A stretch of 64,000 bases of DNA from Quillaja saponaria (taxonomy: Eukaryota > Streptophyta > Magnoliopsida > Fabales > Quillajaceae): positions 35,213,235-35,277,234 of the forward strand of contig CM055607.1 in assembly GCA_029379385.1 (NCBI GenBank), read 5' to 3'. The notes under the pieces are model-generated. The model did not search any database. It was not told the origin of the DNA and worked only from the letters and a program-made list of their open reading frames with translations. Below, in pieces: positions 13,301 through 23,425 of this stretch; position 1 is the first letter of the stretch; the number at the start of each line of letters is the position of its first letter. The position numbers and the translations under genes are program-made.

Positions 13301-16300
13301 TTTTTCCAAAACAAATATTTAAATTTATCTTCTAAATTTAGATTATTTTTATACTGTCATCATGAAAAATAATATAAATACGAGTTGATTTTCAAAATAA
13401 TATATGTTTTAAAACTTTTTAAGAAAAATATGAAAGATAATGAGAACTTATTAAATTTAAAAAAAAATTATTGTTCCATTAATGTTCTACGATTTTTTGA
13501 AAATTGGTTCACTTAGCAATATTTTAAAACTTAAACAATAAGCATAAAAATTGTAAAAATGATATAAAATGCTTCAAATTAGAGTTTATGACCTATTTGG
13601 GAAGAAATTTTAAAAGTATCACTGTACTGGAAATGTGAACTTATAATAGGACTTATTAGGATAGTTGAAGGAAAAGTTGGACTTATCATTACTTGTCCCA
13701 ACTTCATTCCAGCCTTCCGAGAAACTTGAAACATGCGACCAAATTTTTATCCATGAGCCTCCAATTATCCTTATATTTAGGAATCGCATAAGTTTATTAA
13801 GAATTGTCCCTTAATTATGCTAATCCAACATGATCCAGGAATATTAACAAGTGATATTAATTTTTTTTCTCCAATTTTCTAATACATTTGATTCCAAAAC
13901 TTAAGAAAAAACTCATGCTATAAAATGGCGCATTAACAATCCCGCTCAGCCCTAGCCAAATAAAAGGAGATAAGATTATATAAGGACACATAGAGAAAGA
14001 AAGGTTGAAAGCGAATAAAATTTGGGCATGAACATGAATTCTTAAACAATTTATATTAAAACCTCAAGCATTCTTTGACTTGGAAACTGGGTCGGGTAAA
14101 AGGCTAATGTCACATTGTCAGACCAAGGTCAGATCTCAATGTCATAAATGTCTATTAATTAACCCTAAAGAATTACTATTTTGTGTTTGTGTCTTTGTAT
14201 CTCTACATGTATGTGTATGTTTACAGATATAATCTACGCAATTAAAGGTAATGAAGTTTGAACCAATATCAACCCCGCCCTTCAAGTATCTTAAGACTAA
14301 GGAGCAAAATATGGCCAAAGGCCACTTGACATATAGGAAAATGAACTTATGTAATTATCAACTTATAGACTATTGGCACAGATAAATACAAAATTACAAG
14401 TGAAACTATATTAATTAATTATATGAAATTGGTCTATTTATTGCCAAGGAGAAAATTTATTGAGTTGCATATTGCAATAAAATTATTTTTGTGAACGTGT
14501 CCCTGAAACCAAAAGACAGGTCTATTTTAGCAATGACTTACCTTTCTTACCTGATTCTGCTTCCCAATTATGCTTTTTTTAACATAGACGTGGACAAATA
14601 ACTTGGATTTTGAATTGTGATCAAACATGATTTAAACTGATTTTAGATGAATAAGTTTTTATGGTCTAGCCTGGATTTGTCAATCCATTCAGGTTTTAAG
14701 TTGAGAAACATAATTAGCTTGATTACTCTTTTTGAAGTTGTGCCATGATGCTCTGAAGCTAAATGCACGACTTAACTGCCAACTTGAACTCAGTAAAGTT
14801 CTAACCTTGATTCTGCGGAACTGGGATGGAAGATGCAGTAACAACAGCTGCTTGGACAGATGAAGAAGCAGAAGCATTAGCCATCCAACCAGCTAAAGCA
14901 TTAGCATTGGCAGTTGCTGCATTGGGTGGGAAGGGCTATAAACAGCAACGGACAACAACAGATTAATTAGAAATATTCTAAGCATAAGATTCTTAATCAG
15001 TATGTAAAAGTGAAAGAAAAATAAAACATGTGAGGTGCATGATATCATACACCATGAGCTCCTAGAGAGGTATATACAGCAGGTTTCGCAATGGCAGCAA
15101 CTGGAAGATTGACAGGTGTAGGAGCCAGAGGACCATTGGAAGGTGTACAGGTGTGGTCTGTGAATAAAGTCTTAATGTCCGGGTTTGGCCTTGGGTTTTT
15201 GCAAAGCTGATGCTGCCAGTTCAAACTGCATTTACAGAAGTATTTCACAGCATAACAATCTATTTCAATCAAACAACAAATGATGTAAGGATTTAAAAGA
15301 CCAAGGGAAAACTATCAGATCCTTTTTCTTACTGTGCACGCAATAAATGAACAAAAGAAACCAAGCAACCAACAAGAAACAGGATTTAGCACCTTAGGGA
15401 ATTACATTCTGGCAAAAAAGGATCAAGAGTGCATAAACTACACAATTATTTAGTATTTTCCATATATTAGTATAACACAACAAGCAGTCAAGTCACCTGG
15501 TATGAAGTTCAAAAGAACTATCCAACTTACTGACCTTTTCTTTGAAGGGGGAGGGGGATGGATCTTAGAATAGTTCCAACCTAAAGGATAACTAAACAAT
15601 GAGCGAGCTAAAAATGATAAGTTGTAAAACAACGAAAAAAAGAAGAATATATAGGAAAAAGAACATGATATAAGTAGGTTGCTTCTTGAACATAATTGCA
15701 ATGCAGAACTGAATCACAAAATATAATTCCGGTCTTGCAGAAGAACCCCTAGAGATATATAGGATATTCCGAATTTATCAACCAACTATAACAAGCATAC
15801 CTCTGATTGATTAGAGTACGCAATCTTGATGACTTTAGAGTGGGAAAGAGAAGCTTATCACGGAAAAGGGGATTTGCTTCGATAAGTTTTTTGAGCTCTA
15901 CCAACATAATGCTTCGAGCTGTTTTGGTGTCACCATACTTGGACAGCTGTTCATTTTCCCTGATATCGAAACCAAAACAAATAAAGGAGGTTACAACAGG
16001 ACCAATTTGGCAAATGTATTTATCCAAGAAGCAATATACAAATCGAAGTAGTAGCCAACAGACTTTACTTGCACCTTGGTTAGTTCATCTCTATTTTTAT
16101 GAATTTATCCCAGGATTTATTTATTTGTTTTTTCTTTTTTCAGGGGAGGGTGTTGGCACAGGACTCTAGGAGTTATTTAAAAGGAGAAAATTCTTCTTGG
16201 GGACACAAAAGTGTAAGATTTCTCACCTTATTAGGACCTAGCAATTGTATTTGATGAAAGATCCAAAATCTTGCAATGTGACTACTTGTTCAGGAGAGGG

Positions 16301-17898
16301 GGACGGAGACGGAGAGGGAGAGTATTTTCCTGCTGCTGCATGAGTCTTCTAGATATCTTACTTATCAACTATTTATCAGAAGGACCAGTAGCATTCTACA
16401 CTACCCTACCATGTTTCTTGATTCTTTTGTCTACAAAACAACAGCACTTTGCTATTGTATCAGTTTGCCTATTATCTCAAAAGCTTAAATTGTATTTTTT
16501 TTCAACTACGCGCGTCAAACTTAATAAGCCAACAGCAATATCAACGATTTGCTAATAATAGACCTTCCATCCAGTCAAACTAAAGGATAAAATGAATTGT
16601 AAACTTTCAGTGGTCATTAAGCTGGCGAGCACGGGAAAAAGATGATTACCATCTCATATATTCCTCTTTGTGTCTCAAATTCATGCAAAACGAAACTCCA
16701 ATTTCAACTAGGCCACTTAATTCAAGTAATGCTAGACATTGCCAACATAAAAATATACCTTATATCTGTGAGGGTTTACCTGAAATTGGTAAGAGTTAAC
16801 AGCTGGGTGATTTCTTTGTACAAATCTTCATTAAAAGTTGAGAACACTTTCAAATCACTCACTAATATTTCAACAGCCTTTGCCTTGTCTTGCCTAAATA
16901 ACATCAAGAACACAAAAGTCAACAAAATTTTACACTTACAATAATAAGGACAACAGAATTGAAAACCACAAACAAGTATAGAATGAAAGGTACCTATCAA
17001 GAGCTTCCAGATATTTCTGTTTTCTGATTTCGAAGAATATCTTCATAGAGTATCTATTATCATCAACTTTGGTAAATCCTGATAAGTATTTCTCAACTTC
17101 ATCCCATTCTCCAGCCTGAACTTTTTCTTCAAAGTACTTCATGTTGAAGTAAAATCCAGATTCTTTCTCAAGTCTGCAAGATTTAACAACCACTTAACAA
17201 ACAAAAGCAAAGAATCAAACTGGAACCAGCTGAAATCTACTTGCACAGCATAACAGAAGTGCATTTTACCACAAAAGTATGAGATTTTTTTTTCTTTTTT
17301 TTTAGATTTTAAATTTGTCATCATCTTAAGCCTTTATTACAAACTTAATCTTGCATATATCATTTTTCAATTGGTTTTCTTTCCATTTCCAAACAACCAA
17401 ATGGAGTAGCAGCCAAAGCAAAAAAAAAAATTTGAATTATGAATCAGTTCTTCATCATTAAAACCTCAGCAAGACAACCAGGAAACAAAATAGCTGTTAT
17501 TCATTTCCAATTATGTCAGGTTCTCAGATATCCAGAAAAACAACTCAAAATAATGACTCACAGAAGTTCCATTCTTTATGTTCTCCTCATTTCCAAAAGC
17601 CACCAGACAAATAAGATCGAGAGGACTAATTAGGTCCGCAGTAACACAAAATCAAACAAATCTTAGTCTCAATATTATTCCCTCCATTTATTTCCAATTG
17701 TATGGTTCTACCAGACCCAAACACACCAAAACAGATAAACTTCAACACAAACACAGATAAACAAGGGAAAAAAAAAAAAGTGTCCAGCAGAAAAAGAAAG
17801 AAACAGAGGAGAACTTACTTGTGTACGGACTCTTTAAACTTCTCCTCTTCAAGGAATTGGAGTATGAGAAACACCAATTCTCTGCTCAGAGAAGTCAT
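7389..17898 (-). CDS. TPR2: TOPLESS-related transcriptional co-repressor (TPR2-like), complete
   Basis: Known role: a nuclear Groucho-type co-repressor. Its N-terminus binds EAR motifs of Aux/IAA, JAZ-NINJA and other repressors and recruits histone deacetylases. I place 25 coding exons. The first is 17819-17898 (MTSLSRELVFLILQFLEEEK, LisH) and the second 16994-17173 (CTLH). Then come 16780-16893, 15801-15959, 15051-15225, 14806-14935, 12765-12880, 12484-12616, 12269-12378, 11991-12060, 11843-11916, 11679-11774, 11470-11562, 10673-10800, 10285-10519, 10031-10201, 9855-9938, 9251-9406, 9065-9175, 8791-8970, 8583-8711, 8390-8485, 8043-8225, 7783-7958 and 7389-7605. All are GT-AG and all phases join, giving 1131 residues. 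Features include SLNWQHQLCKNPRPNPDIKT, ANANALAGWMANAS, KRPRTPP and two WD40 propellers. The proline-rich linker and the VVPQHWQPNSGLLMTNDVSG segment match the TPR2 branch better than TPL or TPR4. Intron 6 is unusually long (about 1.9 kb) and contains a MITE-like insertion. No defect seen. Confidence 0.95.
12970..13667. mobile_element. MITE-like element in TPR2 intron 6
   Basis: The left end (caacattcctaataagttc) is matched by the inverted right end (caactatcctaataagtcc on the minus strand), bounding about 700 bp of very AT-rich DNA without coding capacity. This looks like a non-autonomous DNA transposon in the longest intron of the gene. I could not define a target-site duplication. Confidence 0.5.
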
Positions 17899-18260
17899 TT
17901 CTGGCGCCTCAAAGAAACAACCACCGATCCTGAAATGAAAATGACCGAAACTTGAAGCCAAAAAGAGCACAGAGCTTGAATTTCCCCAAACACGAACAAA
18001 TTAGAGCCGAATCGCTTAATCACAGAAGCTCCCCTTACATCAGTTCCAAATCTGAACTCAAACAATCAACAACATTAAAATCCTCAATTATTAGAGCTTC
18101 TTAAGGATTATATAGCTCGAAGCTCGAGAATTTCTAGGGTTTGAAAGGCTGCGGATAAGAATAGGGGAAGATAGAAAGAGAGAGAGTTGAGAGACTTGTT
18201 CTCGCTATCTTCGATGCGTTGTGCAGGGGTCCTTCTTTTCTACTGACCTATCAGAGATAA
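17899..18260 (-). promoter_or_regulatory. 5' UTR / proximal promoter of the TPR2-like gene
   Basis: Sequence upstream of the TPR2 ATG contains an AG-rich, UTR-like stretch (gaaagagagagagtt on the plus strand near 18175) and no clear TATA box. A spliced leader is possible, but I cannot fix its borders. Confidence 0.35.
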
Positions 18261-18744
18261 GCGAACGATCTTATTTAATATGTAGATATGCTTATCATCA
18301 TAAGCTATCACTTCTTCGCTGATAAGTGAACGACAGAGAGCTTAGCGGATTCGAAACCACTAATTCAAATCTAGTGAATATTCGCCACACACGTCCAGTC
18401 GACCCCACTATTTTTGTACTGTCGCTGTAGCTTTGCATTGAGAAATTCGTTTAACTCCTATCTGAAATAAATTGTCGCGATTTCTCGCGAAAAGTTAGGG
18501 GTTTGTCATTTTTTTCTGAAAGTATAAGCCACGCCCGAAAAACTTTTTTGTGGACCACACACCGTCATGTGTTTCATTTGTAGTCCTAATACTGCTATTT
18601 CCTAGTCAATTACTTTGCCAATAACAAAATAAAGATTCCAAATGCTAATGACCTAAATTATTTACCATAAAAAGAAAAAAATTAATTATTAGAAAATCAA
18701 AATCATTATCCAAATGAGTGTACCCTTTGTCACCCCTTGGGGTG

Positions 18745-19412
18745 TGTTTGACTACATATGGAGGCAGAATTGAAATTGAAAATAAAATTAATTTTGACTT
18801 ATTAGAATTAGACTTGATAGGAATTATGATTATGAATAATTCTAATTATGAATTTGGTTCACATAAATAAATATAATTAAAATTATGTTTACAATACTTG
18901 GTTATCTTCTCTTGAGATTTCAGGTAATAGTTGTCATTATCTACTAATTATTATGACAGTGTTTGATTTCATCATAGGCATATTGTAAAGATAATAATGA
19001 TCGTTGTTTTTGTGAGTCATGATGATATTTGTCATTTCTCTGCATAGGGTCAAAATTGTGATAGGCATTACTTCTAGTGGATCCTAATGACATATTTTAT
19101 AATATCTAATAAATTTTGACAATGATTATCGTCATTTTGATGAGTTGATATAATAGTGGTTGACAATGGTTGTTGAATAGTGACCACTGGTGGTTTATGA
19201 CTGGCAATTTGATATGATGTGTTGTCATATAAATAGTTATCAATGATGTTATATATATAAATGATTTATAACATAAAATATTTTAAAATTGTAACTATTA
19301 GGTTCTATCAATAAAAATTGAATATATGTTTTATAGTTAATTTTTATTTTATTTTTTGAATTGAGTTAAGAATTTTAATTCAATTCTAAATTTGTTGTCA
19401 AATTAAATAATT
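18745..19412. mobile_element. Possible hAT-like MITE
   Basis: The left end (tgtttgactacata...agaattgaaattgaaa) is echoed in inverted orientation at 19357-19412 (tttgacaacaaattt..agaattgaattaaaa on the minus strand). The roughly 660 bp between is AT-rich and non-coding. The inverted repeats are imperfect and no target duplication is certain. Confidence 0.4.
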
Positions 19413-21030
19413 AAAATTTGTGGGTTTTCCATTGGGACTCTATCATGGTAAATAGATGAAAATTATTGATCTTGCTATTGGATTGGGCTATGTTTAGTAC
19501 AGAGTACATGAATTAATTTAAAAAAAATTAATTGGTGTCAATAAATTGGTAATTCAACTAACAAAATATTTCAATTAAAGAAAAAGCAAAGTCATAGGTT
19601 GGCAACAGAAATAAGTTTCAAAAAAATAATTAATAAGGCACCTTCCCGATATGTAGTTTCTCATTCTCTTTCAAATATTTTCTATAAATAATGTGAACAC
19701 GCTTGCTAGCCCTTAATTTTTTTCCCCCTCTTGTTTAGATAAATTTAATTTTAACTTATAGGTATTATTTATAGTTTTTTTTTCAATAGTTTATAAAGTT
19801 CTTTATTTTTTATTATATATATTTTTAAAAAGCCCTTTTTATTTCTGTTAGAAAAATCATCAAAGTGACATTTAATTAAAAAATTAATTAATTTTTTTTC
19901 CTTTTATTTGTCTCTTTATACATAATCTTATAATGTTTTAAGAAGAGGATAAGAAGATTTGAATTTTAATATTTATAAAAATATATAATTTTTTAATTTA
20001 TAGATGTGAATTATCGAGAGAAGTTGTGGGTAGTAAAATTAATTTTGACTTTTTATAGTTTAAATATGAACGCAACCGTAATTAAATAATAATAAATAAA
20101 AGATAAGTTAGTCTACTTATGAGCACTTATTATATTTTCAATAAATAAAATTTGACGTAGCATTCAGATGTTCTCCTGACCACTAAAACACGAGATGTTG
20201 CCGAATAACATAATTGACTTGGGTTCAACATTCTCTATGGACTTCCAGGAGTCAAAGTAAATGCACGTCCGTGCAGTCCCTTAATGTGGTCATCACACCA
20301 CTCGATTTTTTCCCAATTACTGATGACAACTTTGTCAGTACCGTTACATCGCTTTTCAGAGAGAGAAAGAGAATGCCGTATACTAAAAAAAAAAAAAACT
20401 AAAAATGTGACGTCAGAACCATTTTAGAGGTATTTATTGCAGTTCGTAGTATTTAGAACTCTAGAAGCATACGGACAGTGAGGTTGTGTCACATCACTGG
20501 GTCCCACTAATCTCGTTTGCCCATATCTGACGCTACTTGGCCTTTTCAGAAGTTTCACGCACCAAGCCACTTTAGATAGCGCGTCACGAATTATCTCCAA
20601 CCATAGGTAGCGTATGGTGCGCACGTTAAACGTCATTATGGATAATGACAGGTTATTGTTTTTATCGCGAGATATTGGAGAATTTTAAATTAGCATTTCA
20701 CGCTCTTCGCGTGGCAACTTTCCACCGAATTTGTTTGTATTAGTACCTGCCTTTTCAAAAACCCAATCAGACGCTTGTTTTTGTGGCTTGGTTTTGGACC
20801 ATTAGGTAAAGAATTTCGTTTTCTCTTCTTCCATGACCTTCCTTTTTATTTACATTTTTTTTTCTTCATTAAAACTAAAATTTAAACCAATAACAAATGG
20901 ATCAGGTGAAAAGTTTTATCCAATTTGACTTTCCGAATGATTTCAACCCAACCCGATATGAATTGGTAACAAGATCCAAATCCAATTCATGACAACACTC
21001 TATTAGGCCCATAAGAAAGCCAGCCCAGTA
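19413..21030. other. Intergenic
   Basis: AT-rich to about 20.15 kb, then a more GC-balanced stretch (20.2-20.8 kb) without a supported gene. It could hold regulatory sequence, but I see no defining motif. Confidence 0.4.
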
Positions 21031-21035
21031 AGAAA

Positions 21036-21048
21036 TTAGATTATTGGT
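21036..21048 (-). terminator. Plant snRNA 3'-end box (candidate)
   Basis: On the minus strand, CACCAATAATCTAA follows the last stem-loop of the snRNA candidate by a few bases. It fits the plant snRNA 3' box CA-N3-10-AGTNNAA with one mismatch (AATCTAA). Its position at the expected transcript end supports the gene call. Confidence 0.5.
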
Positions 21049-21049
21049 G

Positions 21050-21226
21050 GCAGAGCCCCTAAACGAGTTAAGGGCTTCCAAAAATTGACGGGCGAGTCAG
21101 AACCGAAGTAGGGTCCAACTCGCTCGCCTTCAGTAGTTTGTGTGTTCGTTACTGTTAGGTGTCGGCACGACTCGTCATCACTAAACGATCATTAACGAGT
21201 CACCTCTCACCCTGACAGGACGGGTT
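21050..21226 (-). ncRNA. U4atac minor-spliceosome snRNA (candidate)
   Basis: Known role: U4atac pairs with U6atac in the U12-type spliceosome. Seen on the minus strand, in order: (a) a 5' end AACCCGTCCTGTCAGGG at 21226, whose complement (CCCTGACAGGACGG) closely resembles the U6atac segment that U4atac pairs with in stem II. (b) A stem-loop at 21169-21201 with a perfect 7-bp stem GACTCGT/ACGAGTC. It encloses AATGA and GTGATG, a k-turn arrangement like the 15.5K-protein site of U4/U4atac. (c) A CTAAC segment near 21160 that could form stem I. (d) A hairpin at 21091-21128 (GGCGAG/CTCGCC). (e) A perfect Sm site AATTTTTGG at 21078-21086. (f) A 3' stem-loop at 21054-21076 (AGCCCT/AGGGGCT). With the USE and TATA-like box upstream this is a complete snRNA gene layout of about 175 nt. 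U4 itself is excluded by the 5' sequence. The class call rests on complementarity recalled for U6atac; the snRNA architecture is seen directly. Confidence 0.75.
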
Positions 21227-21253
21227 AATATTAAAATCATCAGCACTCTGCGT

Positions 21254-21306
21254 CTTTTAAAGAGCACCCAGTGTTCTGAACCTTCACATTCCTTCGATGT
21301 GGGACT
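21254..21306 (-). promoter_or_regulatory. snRNA promoter: USE plus TATA-like box
   Basis: The minus strand reads AGTCCCACATCG at 21306-21295, a full match to the plant upstream sequence element RTCCCACATCG. Exactly 33 nt later comes TTTAAAAG (21261-21254). In plants a USE-TATA gap of about 33-34 nt marks RNA polymerase II snRNA genes, while about 23-25 nt marks polymerase III. The predicted start at 21226 lies about 35 nt past the TATA-like box. Confidence 0.75.
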
Positions 21307-21370
21307 AAATAAGCGGACCTGTCGTGACAACTACATTAAATAGCAAGCAGCAACTTATCTGCCTAGCCTT

Positions 21371-22886
21371 TTATGACAACGATTTAATTGTGGCAACAGA
21401 GTGTACTTGATGAGAAAAGGGGGAAGACTGAAAAAAAAGACAAATAGCTGAAATGTCATCCATTGCTATCCCCCTCCTCTTGCGTTTCCAAGCATGTACA
21501 GCACATTCAACCAAACGTTTAGCTGACTTTGCTTTGTCCGGTACCGAAGATATGATTTCTACTGCTTCTTGATTAGAGATAACATCCCAAACCTATTGAA
21601 CAAATTCAAGAACATTATGTCTGAGTCTCTGTTTATTTCTGTAACATCATGAACAGTTTTGAGAATTTTAGTATCATACCCCATCAGTCGCCAGGACAAC
21701 AAATTGGTCTCTGCTTGTTATGTTCCTTTGTGTAACGTCAGGCACAGAAGTTAGACCAAAGTCCTTAACACAATAGTCTCCAAAAGCTCTAGACATAGCC
21801 AGTCCCGGTGACTCCACATCCGGCAGCCACACCCTGTGAACACCAGGCTCATCATCTAGGCAGAACACCCGCCCTTTGCTTTGAATTATCCTCTCTGCCT
21901 CCTCTGCAAACAATTTCAACAAACAGTTAGAATCAGTTGGATTAGAGCGAAACCAAAACATACATAATAATGAAAAGAGACTAACTGGGTAAATTGGGCT
22001 TGAAATCAATGGTAAGCTGAACCGGTATCAAGCTTCCATCATCTGAAGTGGTAGCTAAGACGGCGCGAGAGTCACCAACATTGGCAATAACAAGGACTTC
22101 ACCCTTTCAAATTAAGCAGAAGTTAAAATGTCAATAAACAACCATGCATGAACCAACTGATGATGAATTTATTTATCATTAAGGGGAATCCTATGTTTAC
22201 CTGTCTCACAATTGAGAGGGCAGTTGTTCCACTGTAGAATGAATCTATTTTACAATGCTGCTCGAGTTCCTGATCAATAACAGCACAAGTCTTCAAGTAG
22301 GACTGCTTCCATATGTTAAAAGAATGATGGTTTTTATCTGAATCTAAATCAAAATCTGGATCAAGTGAAGTTTGACCAAGAGTCTCTTGCCAATTGCATA
22401 GCAAAGATAATGGCATTGATTCCCTAACACTTTTCGCCACATAATGCCCCCATGGGCCATGTCCATCAAAAATCCCACAGAACATCAAGTCCTCTTGGCA
22501 TCCAAATTCCTGTTATCAAAACCAAAGAGATGAATTAGTGCATTGAAGCCTTTTGGTTTTGTTTCTCTCACTACTTATTCTGCTGTAAAAGATATAAAAG
22601 TGAAACATAGTAAGGAAAGAAACTTTTAAGTTTCTTTGCATACCTCCCAAACTATGCAGCAATCCTGGTTCACTCCTTTCTGACCTCTCTTTGAGCAAAC
22701 TGAGGCAAAGTTTTTTGAACCATCAACATGAACAATGCCCGAGCTACGCAATATCATGTCGTTCTTCTTCGCTTCCTTTGCCATTGCATCTGCTGCTTCC
22801 CTTCCACCACAATTCCTAGGATTTTTCCCTTTCTTGATTGAAAGTGATCTTGTCAGTCCATTGAACATAGTGGAAAAATTCCCCAT
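21371..22886 (-). CDS. Protein phosphatase 2C (clade E-like, PPC6-7/PP2C73 type)
   Basis: A Mn/Mg-dependent Ser/Thr phosphatase. Five exons: 22644-22886, 22201-22509, 21986-22103, 21680-21903 and 21371-21592. All are GT-AG and join in phase to 371 residues. The N-terminus MGNFSTMFNGLTRSLSIKKG begins with Met-Gly, a possible myristoylation site. Canonical PP2C motifs appear in order: KGVNQDCCIVWE, GIFDGHGPWGH (metal-binding D and DGHG), SGTTALSIVRQ, ANVGDSRAVLAT, LTIDFKPNLP, PGLAMSRAFGDYCVKDFGL, FVVLATDGVWDVISN and the final MDDISAICLFF metal-binding Asp. The gene is intact. Its stop codon is only about 65 bp from the USE of the snRNA gene on the same strand, so its 3' UTR must overlap the snRNA promoter and perhaps the snRNA itself. 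The physiological substrate cannot be read from sequence. Confidence 0.93.
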
Positions 22887-23285
22887 CAGCTCTGCAATTC
22901 AATTCCCACAACCCACTTGTACAAGTTGTGGTTCTTCCTGTTTTTCCACTTACAGAATCTGAACAATGAAAGTTATAATGGTCATGTACAAAAACATATG
23001 GATCTTGAAGAGAATGAGTGGGAAGTTAAAAAAATAAAAATCAGATAAAAAATGAAGGTTAAATCATATTGAATTACAGGATTTCATGACTGATACAAGA
23101 GACATTTCTCTGGCTCAGAAAACCAAGAATCTCATAATTTTAAACAAGTAAAAACAAAAACCTGAAAGACATCACATAGAATACTCATTCTTACATGAAA
23201 TTCCAGCATTGTATGGAAAAATTGGGGAAAGGGTTTTAGTTTATAAATATAAAGCTCAAATGGGAGACTCTGAAAACATATTTCT

Positions 23286-23425
23286 AAAAACCGGTTTTTG
23301 CTGCCATCTCAGATTGTCTCTTTTAGGAGGTGGCACAATTAGTACTAAAACCGGGTGTTCAACACCTTGCTTTTGATCAAAGCTAAAACCGGGTGTTGGG
23401 GTGTTCAACACCCAGCTTTTGAAGC
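23286..23425. repeat. Palindrome and GGGTGTT repeats upstream of PP2C
   Basis: A 14-bp perfect palindrome (aaaaaccggttttt, 23286-23299) is followed by two tandem copies of a roughly 40-bp unit at 23345 and 23383. Each copy starts ctaaaaccgggtgtt and contains the self-complementary gtgttcaacac. It lies 400-540 bp upstream of the PP2C start codon. Function unknown. Confidence 0.55.

Noticed and set aside
20150..20800. Hidden gene in the GC-balanced patch
   Set aside because: Frames on both strands are short, with no splice-joined homology; left as intergenic.
21050..21226. Major-spliceosome U4 or U6 or U3 RNA instead of U4atac
   Set aside because: The 5' end differs from U4, the USE-TATA spacing is the polymerase II type (excludes U6/U3 in plants), and an Sm site is present.
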